DNA of 13,794 nt from an uncultured Campylobacter sp. GTDB taxonomy: Bacteria > Campylobacterota > Campylobacteria > Campylobacterales > Campylobacteraceae. The DNA lies in assembly GCA_938041615.1 (NCBI GenBank), contig CALISV010000137.1:1-13794 (forward strand), given 5' to 3'. The position numbers and the translations under genes are program-made. Shown here one piece after another: positions 1 to 7,630 of this stretch (position 1 is the stretch's first letter; each line of letters begins with the position of its first letter). Under the pieces are notes generated by a model. It searched no databases. It saw nothing but the letters and a program-made list of their open reading frames with translations, and had not been told where the DNA came from.

Positions 1-107
1 TTAAAATAGATCAAAACCGCGATGACCGCCATGATCGGCAGCGTCAAAACTATGAGAAAAATCGCGCCGCAAATGTCCAGTAATCTCTTAAAAAACGCCC
101 TATACAT
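1..107 (-). CDS. pglC: PglC, undecaprenyl-phosphate diNAcBac-1-phosphate transferase, N-terminal fragment
   Basis: Only the first 35 codons lie in the window; the gene continues past the left edge. The ATG is at 105-107 on the minus strand and the peptide begins MYRAFFKRLLDICGAIFL, followed by a hydrophobic stretch. This is the usual N-terminus of monotopic phosphoglycosyltransferases: a short basic segment (F-K-R-L-L-D) and then a re-entrant membrane helix. In Campylobacter, PglC transfers phospho-N,N'-diacetylbacillosamine from UDP to undecaprenyl phosphate at the inner membrane, the first membrane step of N-glycan assembly. The start overlaps the end of pglA by 8 nt, so the two are probably translationally coupled, and pglC follows pglA in C. 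jejuni too. No catalytic residues are visible because the catalytic domain is outside the window; the call rests on the N-terminus and on position. Confidence 0.85.
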   Translation of the reverse strand, partial: MYRAFFKRLLDICGAIFLIVLTLPIMAVIAVLIYF

Positions 108-1227
108 CGATAAATTTCCTATAAATTTCTATATATTTTCGCGCGACCGCTCGCTCGTCAAACTCTCGCACGGCGAGCTCCCGCCCGTTTCGCCCCATCT
201 GTGCGGCCAAATTTTCGTCGTTTAGTAAAATTTCTATCTTTGCGGCTAGATCGGCTGAGTTTTTCGCCTCGCAAAGCAGGCCGTTAAAGCCGTTCGTCAC
301 GGCCTCGTTGCAGCCGGCCACGTCGCTAGCCACGACCGGCCTACCCATGCTCATCGCCTCTAAAACCGTGCGCGGAAAGCCCTCTTTATAGCTTGGAAGC
401 GCGAGTAGATAGCTAGCCTTTAAAAGCTCGGGCACGTCGTCTCTAGCGCCCAGATACCGCACCGCGCCGCCCGTTAGAAACTTCGCGTCGGCCGTACTTT
501 TGTTTCCCTCAAACCCTTCGCCCGCAAAGACGAACGCGCAGTCCTCGCGCCCGCATAAAAGCTCTGCCGCCTCGTAAAACTCGCGCACCCCCTTGTGCCA
601 CATCGCGCGCGCTATCATCAGTACGATTTTTTTTCCGCGCAGATCCTCGCCCAAATTTGCGGCCGGTACGCTGTTTTCGTCAAATTTTATCGTATCCACA
701 CCCACGCTTTTTATCTTAAAAATTTTCTCCTCGGCTATCAAACCGCGACTCAAAAAATACGCCGGATCGGCCTCGTTTACGAACACGCAGCCGTCGCTCA
801 TCTTTAGCGCTTTTTTATAAAGCGTCTCGATCGCGGCGCGTACTAGACGGGTTTTTAAGTCGTTATCGATATAAAAGCTGCCAAGCCCCTCGACCAAATT
901 TATCACGCGCTTTATGCCTGCCTTTTTAGCGGCAAAGGTGCCAAACACGTTTGACTTGTGCGCCGAGGTTTGTAGCAAGTCCAAATTTAGAGAGCGCAAG
1001 ATATCGGCGAGCTTTTTTGAGTTTTCAAGCACGGTTAGAGGATTTAAGCTCGCGCGGTCAAGCTCGTACGTCACGCAGTTGAACTCGCTTTTTAGCCTAT
1101 CCGTGTAGTCGCCCTTTGGCGCGATAGCGAACACCTCGTGACCGAGCCGCTTTAGCTCGCGCATGATCGGCGCGCGGAAAAAGTAAATGCTCATATCGGC
1201 GTGAGATAAAAATCCAAATTTAGCCAT
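100..1227 (-). CDS. pglA: PglA, GalNAc transferase of N-glycan assembly (GT4)
   Basis: A 375-residue GT-B retaining glycosyltransferase, the same size as C. jejuni PglA. It begins MAKFGFLSHADMSIYFFR, and the segments HKSN (about 90-93), LVEGLGSFYID (111-121), MIARAMWHKGV (204-214) and YLGARDD (258-264) match PglA as I recall it. The GT4 EX7E motif is E282/E290 in PSYKEGFPRTVLE. By family knowledge, PglA works at the cytoplasmic face of the inner membrane and adds the first alpha-1,3-GalNAc to undecaprenyl-PP-diNAcBac, making the acceptor for PglJ. It lies 30 bp downstream of pglB and overlaps pglC. A Shine-Dalgarno-like AAAGGA stands about 11 nt before the ATG. The donor sugar in this species could differ from GalNAc; the orthology itself is well supported. 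Confidence 0.92.
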   Translation of the reverse strand: MAKFGFLSHADMSIYFFRAPIMRELKRLGHEVFAIAPKGDYTDRLKSEFNCVTYELDRASLNPLTVLENSKKLADILRSLNLDLLQTSAHKSNVFGTFAAKKAGIKRVINLVEGLGSFYIDNDLKTRLVRAAIETLYKKALKMSDGCVFVNEADPAYFLSRGLIAEEKIFKIKSVGVDTIKFDENSVPAANLGEDLRGKKIVLMIARAMWHKGVREFYEAAELLCGREDCAFVFAGEGFEGNKSTADAKFLTGGAVRYLGARDDVPELLKASYLLALPSYKEGFPRTVLEAMSMGRPVVASDVAGCNEAVTNGFNGLLCEAKNSADLAAKIEILLNDENLAAQMGRNGRELAVREFDERAVARKYIEIYRKFIDV

Positions 1228-1257
1228 TTTTAAAATTTTCCTTTAAATTTTGCGCCC

Positions 1258-3618
1258 TCATCTTAGCAACCTATAAATTTTAACCGCGCCGTTTAAAACG
1301 ACCGGCTCAAACAGCTCTTTGTCGTAGTTTTCGAGCACGAAAAGCTGTATGTAGGCCGAGTTTAGCACCGCTTCGTCAAGCACCAAAAACCGCCTGTAAT
1401 CCTTCATAAAAATGAGATAAATTTTACCGTCCGCGTTCATCTCGTGCTTTTTGACGACCAGCTTGTCTTTCTCGTCGTAGCTTGTTTCAAAGTACGTATT
1501 TACGGATATTTCGCGCTCGCCGATATAGACCTTGGACGCGTCGCCCGATACGCTAAACCCTCCGCCGATATTTATCGTATCGCCGTCTACCGAGTAGGGT
1601 TTGCCCGGATAAAATATCGCTCCGTACTCCTCGCCGCTGTTTAGATCGAGGTTTGAAAAGCGCAAAACGGCGCTAAAGATATCGATCATGGAGTCAGGCA
1701 GATAATAATAAATCTCGCGCGTTTTTTGTGGCGGCTGGAAATCCTTGCTATTTAGCGAATACAAAAACGAATTTACGCTCGTGGCGTTGTAGTCTTTCAT
1801 CATTTGGTTCAAATTTAACCCGAATCTCTCGCTAAAATTACGCTCGGTGTATTCGACTTCTAGACGCGCCATATTTGCCGACATGCGCTGATTGCTAGCT
1901 AGCGCAAAGCTCACGGCGAAGTTATCCCTGCCTAGGTGCTTGCCGCCGTCGATGAGAGTCTTGACGTCTGCGTAGTAGCGGATCGGATAGCCGTAGTCCC
2001 ACCACGCCAGCACGTAGTCCTCGCGCCCCGCGATCTTGTGTAGTTTATCTAGGCTCTCGACCTCGCTTTTGGCAAAGACTGTGCCGACTTTGTAGCCGTA
2101 AATATGCTCAAGGCACGGCATCAAAGATAACGCGGCGATACAAAAGACGCAAATTTTTTCTAAAAGCGCGTGCTTTTTGAGCGAGCTTAGGCCTGAGACC
2201 ATAAAATAAGCCGCCCCGCAAATAAGCGTCGCCGCCGCAAACGTGGCTAGATATACGCCAAGGCTCGCCTCGCCGTCAAAATTTGGCGCAAAAACTGGAG
2301 ATTTACCGTGCGAAAGGCTGTAATATTTATCAAAATATAAAAAGAAAAACGCGAAAAACGCCGCAACGCAAACGGTGCAAAATTTGTCTAAAATTTTATC
2401 TTTTTTGAAAAAATTCACGCAAAGCGCCGCAAAATATCCAAATCCTATCGCCATCACGGGCACGGAGTAGATCGTAAATCTAAGCCCGCCTTTTAGCGCC
2501 AAAAACCCAAGTAGCAGCATCGGAAGCGCAAGCAAAAAGGAGCGAAATTTAAGACAAAGCGCCGCGACTCCAACGAGCGATAAAACAAAAGTAACGATAT
2601 GACCGCTGATACGCTTAGCAAAGGCATTTATCGACTCAAACTCAAACGAATAATCGCTCATTTCCATTATCGTTTTATTTACGTTATAAAAATGAAAAAC
2701 CGGCTCGCTACTCTCGGAAACCCCGCGAAATATGTAAAATTTAAGCTGAAATAAAATTTGATTTAGCCCGCCGCTAAAGCCAAGTAAACCTACGGCCAGA
2801 GCTAGGCACGCGGCTACGACGCGCTTATCCCAGATCTGCGGGCGAAATCTCATCGCTAGATAAAGCGCGACCGCAAGCGCGCTTTTAGCGTAAAAATCGA
2901 TATACGTAAGCGCGACTATCATCAAAATGACAGCCTCGTAATTTAGCGCGTTTTTCCTATCAAAAATCAAAGTGTAGAGCAAAAATGCGCCCAGCATCGC
3001 GAAATTTAGCGAGTAAGAGCTCGGATACCACCAGTCGTTTATCAGGATAAAAATCGGGATAAAAATGAGATCGTTTACGTTTTTTTTCTGCGCGAGGCGT
3101 ATCATCGCCCAGACGCTAAACGCAGGCAGCACGATCGTGAGCATATCGGTGTCGTAGTAGCCCGCCATCGTGCGGTTGTAGTAGCTGTTTGCGATACTAG
3201 CTAGCAGCGCCGCCGCAAAGCCCATGCCGGGCATCTCGTACTCTTTGGCTATCAAAATCACGGGAATAACGATAAGCGAGCTAAAAAACACGCTCATATA
3301 AAGCAAAATGCTCTCAAAGCTAAAAGGTAAAATTTGATACAAAAAATACGTAAGTGTGGGCATCGAACGGCCGTAGTAGCTAAGGTCGTTTGGCTGATGA
3401 AAACCGGCTATCATATCGCGCGCGCCCTCGGCAAAGGCGTAGCCGTCGTTTGTGCTGATCATCAGCTGATCGTTCCAAAAAAAGTGCTGATACTCGCCCG
3501 CCCAATACACCCAGTACAGCCTGCAAACCACGCTAAAAATAAACGCCGCAAGCATCAAAAAACAAGTCTGTTTTGAAAATTTAAATTTATCCAAGAGTCC
3601 CGAAATTTTACTCGACAT
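1258..3618 (-). CDS. pglB: PglB, bacterial oligosaccharyltransferase (STT3 family)
   Basis: Transfers the lipid-linked oligosaccharide en bloc to Asn in D/E-X-N-X-S/T sequons on the periplasmic side of the inner membrane. The 786 residues comprise about 13 or more membrane segments (about 17-500) and a C-terminal periplasmic domain. Signature residues are present: D58 in STNDGYAFAEGARD; D156/D158 in GYYDTDM; E319 in TIMEM (the TIxE motif of external loop 5); WWDYG at 539-543; and the bacterial MxxI motif M644-I647. All residues known to be needed for metal and sequon binding therefore appear intact. It is about 70 residues longer than the 713-residue C. jejuni protein; the extra sequence lies at roughly 400-480 and seems to hold two more membrane segments. 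AAAGGG about 6 nt upstream supports this start. It overlaps the end of pglJ by 11 nt. Confidence 0.98.
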   Translation of the reverse strand: MSSKISGLLDKFKFSKQTCFLMLAAFIFSVVCRLYWVYWAGEYQHFFWNDQLMISTNDGYAFAEGARDMIAGFHQPNDLSYYGRSMPTLTYFLYQILPFSFESILLYMSVFFSSLIVIPVILIAKEYEMPGMGFAAALLASIANSYYNRTMAGYYDTDMLTIVLPAFSVWAMIRLAQKKNVNDLIFIPIFILINDWWYPSSYSLNFAMLGAFLLYTLIFDRKNALNYEAVILMIVALTYIDFYAKSALAVALYLAMRFRPQIWDKRVVAACLALAVGLLGFSGGLNQILFQLKFYIFRGVSESSEPVFHFYNVNKTIMEMSDYSFEFESINAFAKRISGHIVTFVLSLVGVAALCLKFRSFLLALPMLLLGFLALKGGLRFTIYSVPVMAIGFGYFAALCVNFFKKDKILDKFCTVCVAAFFAFFFLYFDKYYSLSHGKSPVFAPNFDGEASLGVYLATFAAATLICGAAYFMVSGLSSLKKHALLEKICVFCIAALSLMPCLEHIYGYKVGTVFAKSEVESLDKLHKIAGREDYVLAWWDYGYPIRYYADVKTLIDGGKHLGRDNFAVSFALASNQRMSANMARLEVEYTERNFSERFGLNLNQMMKDYNATSVNSFLYSLNSKDFQPPQKTREIYYYLPDSMIDIFSAVLRFSNLDLNSGEEYGAIFYPGKPYSVDGDTINIGGGFSVSGDASKVYIGEREISVNTYFETSYDEKDKLVVKKHEMNADGKIYLIFMKDYRRFLVLDEAVLNSAYIQLFVLENYDKELFEPVVLNGAVKIYRLLR

Positions 3619-4735
3619 TTTTACCCTTTAAGTATCCTATGAGCTGCGCCGCGACGGCATTTTTATCAAATTTTACTATGCGGCCGTACGCTCTTTTTTC
3701 ATAATCTTGCCTCAAATTTTCATCCTCGAGCGCTCGCCTCATCGCAGTCTCCATTGCTTTTTCATCGTCGACGGGCGTTAAAACGCCGTACTCATCGTCG
3801 CCAAGAAGCTCTCTAGCGCCGCTTTTGTGATCGGTAGAGACGATAAATCTCTCGCAAGCAAGCGCCTCTAAAAGCACGTTTGAAAAGCCCTCAAACCGCG
3901 AAGCACAGACGAAACACTGCGCGTTTTTGATAAATTTAAACGGATTTTTGTCCGTGCCTAGTAGCTTTACGCGCTCGCTCACGCCAAGCTCGTCGATCAA
4001 ATTTTGAAGCTCGCCTTGCAAAGGCCCCTTGCCTAAAATCCCAAGCGTCGCGCGCTCGTCGTTTAAATTTGCGATTATTCTTATTAACATCGCTTGATTT
4101 TTACCGCTATCAAGCCGCCCGATATTTAGAAAAAACGGCTTAAATTTAGCCTCTATCGGCTCGTTTGCGAGAGTTTTTATCGCCGCTAAATCGACCGCGT
4201 TATATAGCACTTTCGTCTTTTCCCTGTCGCAGCCGAAATTTCGCACGAGATCATCGGCGTTTCCCTGCGCGTTAGCTAAAATCAAATCGGCTCTAGGATA
4301 AAGAGCCTTAACTAAAATTCTATTAGCAAGCCCGCTAAGTCCGCTTTTATAGATGACTGACGGACAGCTGCGCTCGCTTATCACCATTCGTCCTTTTACT
4401 CCGGCGATCCTTGCTAAAAGTGCGATATAACAAGGACGGTTCATTAAGACAAAATGCAAGTCAATGCCCAAATTGTCGCAAAGTTTTTTATAGTTTAAGG
4501 CTAAAAACGGAAACAAAAGTCCCAAACGAAAAAGCTTTTTGACGCCGCTTTCATAGGGGTCCGAACGCTCAAGAAAATGAATTTTAACCGTGCTTGGTAT
4601 CTCGTAGGACACAACCTCGCTCATCAAAACGAGATGAACTTCATATTTTTCGCACAGAGCGGGGAGTAAATTTGAGACCACACGCTCCGCGCCGCCCGGC
4701 CCCATCGAGTAGAGAAAAACGGCTAATTTTTTCAT
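3608..4735 (-). CDS. pglJ: PglJ, N-glycan HexNAc transferase (GT4)
   Basis: A GT4 transferase that, in C. jejuni, adds the second alpha-1,4-GalNAc after PglA. With the start chosen here it is 375 residues and begins MKKLAVFLYSMGPGGAERVV, the usual PglJ N-terminus with the GGAER loop. Other PglJ-like stretches are YEVHLVLM, LNIGRLDSGKNQA, CASRFEGFSNVLLEA (EX7E at E282/E290) and TDHKSGARELLGDDE near the C-terminus. An upstream in-frame ATG at 4762 would add nine residues with no family support. I prefer 4735 because its ATG forms an ATGA stop-start overlap with pglI, typical of translational coupling. It lies between pglI and pglB as in C. jejuni. The other assignment, PglH, is less likely because the next GT4 gene upstream matches PglH better. 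Confidence 0.9.
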   Translation of the reverse strand: MKKLAVFLYSMGPGGAERVVSNLLPALCEKYEVHLVLMSEVVSYEIPSTVKIHFLERSDPYESGVKKLFRLGLLFPFLALNYKKLCDNLGIDLHFVLMNRPCYIALLARIAGVKGRMVISERSCPSVIYKSGLSGLANRILVKALYPRADLILANAQGNADDLVRNFGCDREKTKVLYNAVDLAAIKTLANEPIEAKFKPFFLNIGRLDSGKNQAMLIRIIANLNDERATLGILGKGPLQGELQNLIDELGVSERVKLLGTDKNPFKFIKNAQCFVCASRFEGFSNVLLEALACERFIVSTDHKSGARELLGDDEYGVLTPVDDEKAMETAMRRALEDENLRQDYEKRAYGRIVKFDKNAVAAQLIGYLKGKNVE

Positions 4736-5715
4736 TCGCCGTGCGTTTTTTTGTATATCCAAACGCGAATTTTAGTTAAAAACAAAATCATAGACTTTGG
4801 AAACGGGCTTAAGATCAGCATCGCCAGCGCTTCTTTTGTAAATTTAAATTTGAGGCTTTTAAAAAGATAGTCGTACATTTTTTTGTATTCGCCGCCAAAT
4901 TTAGCATAATACGCCGCCATTTTATATAGGATCGCGATGTGAGCATCGTTTACGCGAAATTTGGGCTCGGCCGAATTTGCGCCGCTTGCGCTAGCTTGAG
5001 CGTTTTTCTCGGCGATCTTTTGCAAAATTAGCTCCGCAGTCATCGCGTAGCCTTTCATTATGCAAAGAGGGCGTTTAAACGAGTTTATCGTGACGCTGTC
5101 GCTGCGGTGAAAGCGGTAAATACGCACTGCATCGTGCAGATAGTAAGCAGGAAGGTCAAAAAGATAGATCCAAAGCGTATTTTCGCTACCGTAAAGCCCC
5201 TTTTCAAAGCGCCTATTTCCGATCGCATCTCGGCGAAACATTATCAAAAACTCGCCCGTTATCTTGCCGTCGTAGTAGTCCTGCGGCGAAATTTCCCCGC
5301 TTTTACTCAGTCCAAATCCCGAAAATTTCGTCGTCGGCTCGCCGTCAATCTCAAAATAACAGTTCGCCCAGACGCTAGCATACCCCTGCTCCAGCACGGC
5401 TGCCATCTTGCTTATAGCGCCCTCTATCAGCAGGTCATCGTCGTCTAGTATCACGAAAGCATCGCCGCTAGCGTGGTCAAAACCGTTGTTTTTATTTCCG
5501 TTTGGGCCGCGGTCGTAAGTTTGGTTTAGGACGTATTTTACATTGTCAAATTTAGCGACGTAACTTTGCGCAAGCTCGCGCGTGCCGTCGTTTGAGTTAT
5601 CGTCGCTGATTATGATTTCTTTATTTTCGTAGTCTTGAGCCAGCGCGCTTTTTAGGGCGGCTTCAAAAAGCTCTTTGCGGTTATAGGTTGGGATTATTAT
5701 GCTTACTTTTAGCAT
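4732..5715 (-). CDS. pglI: PglI-like branching glucosyltransferase (GT2)
   Basis: A 327-residue GT-A inverting transferase of family GT2. The N-terminus VSIIIPTYNRKELF, the nucleotide-binding SDDNS (37-41) and the metal-binding LDDDD (90-94) are all present. RGPNGNKNNGFDHASGD (69-85) and YKMAAYYAKF (about 264-273) match the C. jejuni PglI sequence as I recall it. In C. jejuni, PglI adds the beta-1,3-glucose branch to the lipid-linked hexasaccharide at the inner membrane. The sugar here is inferred, not shown. An Ala/Ser-rich stretch around 236-250 looks like a small insertion relative to C. jejuni. The gene starts 1 nt after the pglH stop codon and ends in an ATGA overlap with pglJ, so it sits inside a tightly coupled operon. 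Confidence 0.88.
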   Translation of the reverse strand: MLKVSIIIPTYNRKELFEAALKSALAQDYENKEIIISDDNSNDGTRELAQSYVAKFDNVKYVLNQTYDRGPNGNKNNGFDHASGDAFVILDDDDLLIEGAISKMAAVLEQGYASVWANCYFEIDGEPTTKFSGFGLSKSGEISPQDYYDGKITGEFLIMFRRDAIGNRRFEKGLYGSENTLWIYLFDLPAYYLHDAVRIYRFHRSDSVTINSFKRPLCIMKGYAMTAELILQKIAEKNAQASASGANSAEPKFRVNDAHIAILYKMAAYYAKFGGEYKKMYDYLFKSLKFKFTKEALAMLILSPFPKSMILFLTKIRVWIYKKTHGE

Positions 5716-5716
5716 T

Positions 5717-6781
5717 TTAGCTCTTTATGTTTTGTGTGATAAAATCCATCCACTTTTGATAAATTTGATCGGTTTTAAAGGCGTTTTTGCGCTCGTTGGC
5801 GTTTTTTACCAGCTCTAGTCTTAGCTCCTCGTCGCGCATTAAAAGTTCGATTTTACTTCCGAGCGCTTTTACGTCGTCTATCGGTACTAAAAATCCGTCC
5901 TTACCGTCCTCGATGAGCTCTTTTGCGCCGCTTGTCGCAGTCGCCACCCTAGCGCAGTTAAAAAATACGCTTTCTATTAGCACGTTTGGCAAGCCCTCGG
6001 TTTTAGAGCTTGAGACGAGGATTTTAGCCCTTTCATAAAGTGAAGCGACATCGCTCGTTTGCCCGATAAACTCGGCATCCAGATGTAGCTGCTCGTGCGC
6101 GATGAGCTCTAGCCTTTGCCTCTCTTCGCCGGCACCCGCTATCACGATTTTCCACTCTTTTAAAAGCTCTTTATCGACTAGGCTCATAGCCTTTAAAAAT
6201 ACGTCGCAGCCTTTAAGCGAGATGAGACGACCGACAAAAAGGATGATATTTTCCTTCGGCAAGCCCTGTTTTTTGGCTTCAAACATCGGATTATACATCA
6301 CGGTTTTATTTTTTACGAAGCTATAGTATTCGTAGTCCTCTTTCGTAAGTACCGTGAGTCCGCTAGCTAGCGGATAGAGCAAACGGCGCAAAAACAGCCA
6401 GCCGCGCCCTTTGAAAAAATCGGCGCTTGAATGCTCGCTGATAAAAAGCGGCTTGTTTATAAATAAATTCGACAAAATCACGTTGATATTGGTGCTGTCC
6501 ATAGAGGAGATAACGACGTCAAATCCGCCGTTTTTGATCAAATTTCGCTGATAAAAAAACTTTTTCACGCGCCTGATTAAATTTGCAAAAAAACCCTTTT
6601 TCACCATCGGGAAAGGCAGGTCGATCAGCTTTATCCTCTCGTCTAGCTCGTAAAACGGCGGTTTGGTGTCAAATTTTAAAAGCGTTACGTCGTGAAATTT
6701 CGCAAAATAGCTCGCCAGCAAGCTCATCACGCGCTCGGCGCCGCCTGCTTGCAGGGTCGAAATTATAAATAAAACCTTCAT
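5717..6781 (-). CDS. pglH: PglH-like processive N-glycan HexNAc transferase (GT4)
   Basis: A 354-residue GT-B enzyme with the N-terminus MKVLFIISTLQAGGAERV and EX7E at E262/E270 in KTEGLPNVLIE. In C. jejuni, PglH adds the last three GalNAc residues and counts them with a basic amphipathic 'ruler' helix that holds the lipid pyrophosphate. The segment FANLIRRVKKFFYQRNLI (65-82) is basic, amphipathic and in the corresponding place, so a counting role is plausible here. SEHSS (115-119) and FVGRLISLKG (182-191) also fit. Among the complete genes it is the first of the close-packed pglH-I-J-B-A-C run, with a good Shine-Dalgarno sequence and a 93-bp AT-rich region ahead of it. The number and kind of sugars added cannot be read from the sequence. 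Confidence 0.88.
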   Translation of the reverse strand: MKVLFIISTLQAGGAERVMSLLASYFAKFHDVTLLKFDTKPPFYELDERIKLIDLPFPMVKKGFFANLIRRVKKFFYQRNLIKNGGFDVVISSMDSTNINVILSNLFINKPLFISEHSSADFFKGRGWLFLRRLLYPLASGLTVLTKEDYEYYSFVKNKTVMYNPMFEAKKQGLPKENIILFVGRLISLKGCDVFLKAMSLVDKELLKEWKIVIAGAGEERQRLELIAHEQLHLDAEFIGQTSDVASLYERAKILVSSSKTEGLPNVLIESVFFNCARVATATSGAKELIEDGKDGFLVPIDDVKALGSKIELLMRDEELRLELVKNANERKNAFKTDQIYQKWMDFITQNIKS

Positions 6782-6874
6782 TCTCTCTCCAAATTTTAAT
6801 CGATGCGCGAAAATTTAATAAATCTTCAAAATTATTGATTTTATAAATTTTGAGCTTTATAATCGCTTAGTTTC
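6782..6874 (-). promoter_or_regulatory. AT-rich intergenic region, possible promoter of the pgl operon
   Basis: This 93-bp gap is the largest in the left part, where all other neighbours overlap or lie within 30 bp. It is strongly AT-rich. On the minus strand it holds two possible -10 boxes: TATAAA in GATTATAAAGC (about 6854-6864) and TATAAAAT in the next AT stretch (about 6838-6849). Campylobacter housekeeping promoters depend mainly on a -10 TATAAT and lack a strong -35, so either is credible. A transcript would have a leader of about 50-75 nt and include pglH onward. I see no stem-loop with a T tract that would end transcription from the GT25 gene. Confidence 0.35.
6785..6790 (-). promoter_or_regulatory. 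Ribosome binding site of pglH
   Basis: GGAGAG on the minus strand, 3 nt before the pglH ATG and continuing as GAGAGA up to it. It is the clearest Shine-Dalgarno sequence in the Campylobacter part, where most genes rely on overlaps. It supports 6781 as the start and suggests that pglH is translated independently rather than by coupling. Confidence 0.6.
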
Positions 6875-7630
6875 TTATCTTTTAAATATCCGCTCATAGC
6901 CTAAAATTGCCGCTTCAAAGCGCGTTGCGGCGACATATTTTAAGCTGTTTAGGCGAGCTAGAGGCGAGACTTTTGTCTGCGCTCTTTGCACCCGCTCGGC
7001 TTGGATATTTGAGTCTGTTAGATCTGTCGGATGCGCGAAGATATCGCTAAAATACATCTTTAAGCCGTTTTGCAAAAGCAAAATCCGCCAAAAATCAGCC
7101 ACGCAAAGCGCCTTTTTGTGCGTTTGCAAGATCTTTTCCGCCGCGCGCCTATCAAGCACGTAGGCCGCCGCTCGGTAAATCGTGCCGTAAGATCGCTTTG
7201 AGACTAGCCAAAAATCCTCCTCTAGTTTTTTACCAAATGCGCTAAATCGCCCCTCCAGACCGTCCTGCGCGCCGCAGATGAGAGCCGAACCCTCGTCCAT
7301 CTTTGCAGCCGCTTCAAACGCCTTTTCCACGCCGTCCTCGTCTCCGATAACGTCGTCTTCTAAAATGAGCGCAAAGCTGGCGTCGCTTTTTAAAAACTCC
7401 TCGTAAGCGCGCGCGTGAGAGAGCGCGCAGCCGACCTCGGACGGGCTTAATAACCTGCCGTAGACCTCAAGGCTAGCCAGCGCGTAGCCGTAGTACTCCT
7501 TTGCGCTCATAGCTCTGCCGTCGGTCGCCTCGACGAGCTTAAATTCGCCATAGTTTTTAAACCGCTCTTTTAGCTTTTCTCGGCGCGCCTCGTCGCTTTT
7601 TAGTGAGATAACGAATACTAAGTTTTTCAT
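6875..7630 (-). CDS. GT25-family glycosyltransferase (LOS type), acceptor unknown
   Basis: A 251-residue protein with the two hallmarks of family GT25: LSPSEVGCALSHARAYEEFL (61-80) and the acidic ALILEDDV (87-94). Characterised bacterial members are mostly LOS/LPS beta-galactosyl or glucosyltransferases such as LgtB and LgtE, working at the inner face of the inner membrane. No signal peptide or membrane helix is visible. The gene overlaps the flippase gene by an ATGA (7627-7630), so the two are translationally coupled. It is not part of the C. jejuni pgl locus. Here it could add a further sugar to the lipid-linked N-glycan, or belong to a separate surface-glycan unit with the flippase. Donor and acceptor cannot be told from the sequence. 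Confidence 0.85.
   Translation of the reverse strand: MKNLVFVISLKSDEARREKLKERFKNYGEFKLVEATDGRAMSAKEYYGYALASLEVYGRLLSPSEVGCALSHARAYEEFLKSDASFALILEDDVIGDEDGVEKAFEAAAKMDEGSALICGAQDGLEGRFSAFGKKLEEDFWLVSKRSYGTIYRAAAYVLDRRAAEKILQTHKKALCVADFWRILLLQNGLKMYFSDIFAHPTDLTDSNIQAERVQRAQTKVSPLARLNSLKYVAATRFEAAILGYERIFKR

Noticed and set aside
4736..4762. Upstream in-frame ATG that would lengthen PglJ by nine residues
   Set aside because: The family N-terminus starts at the ATG at 4735, which also forms the ATGA overlap with pglI; the extra residues are not conserved.
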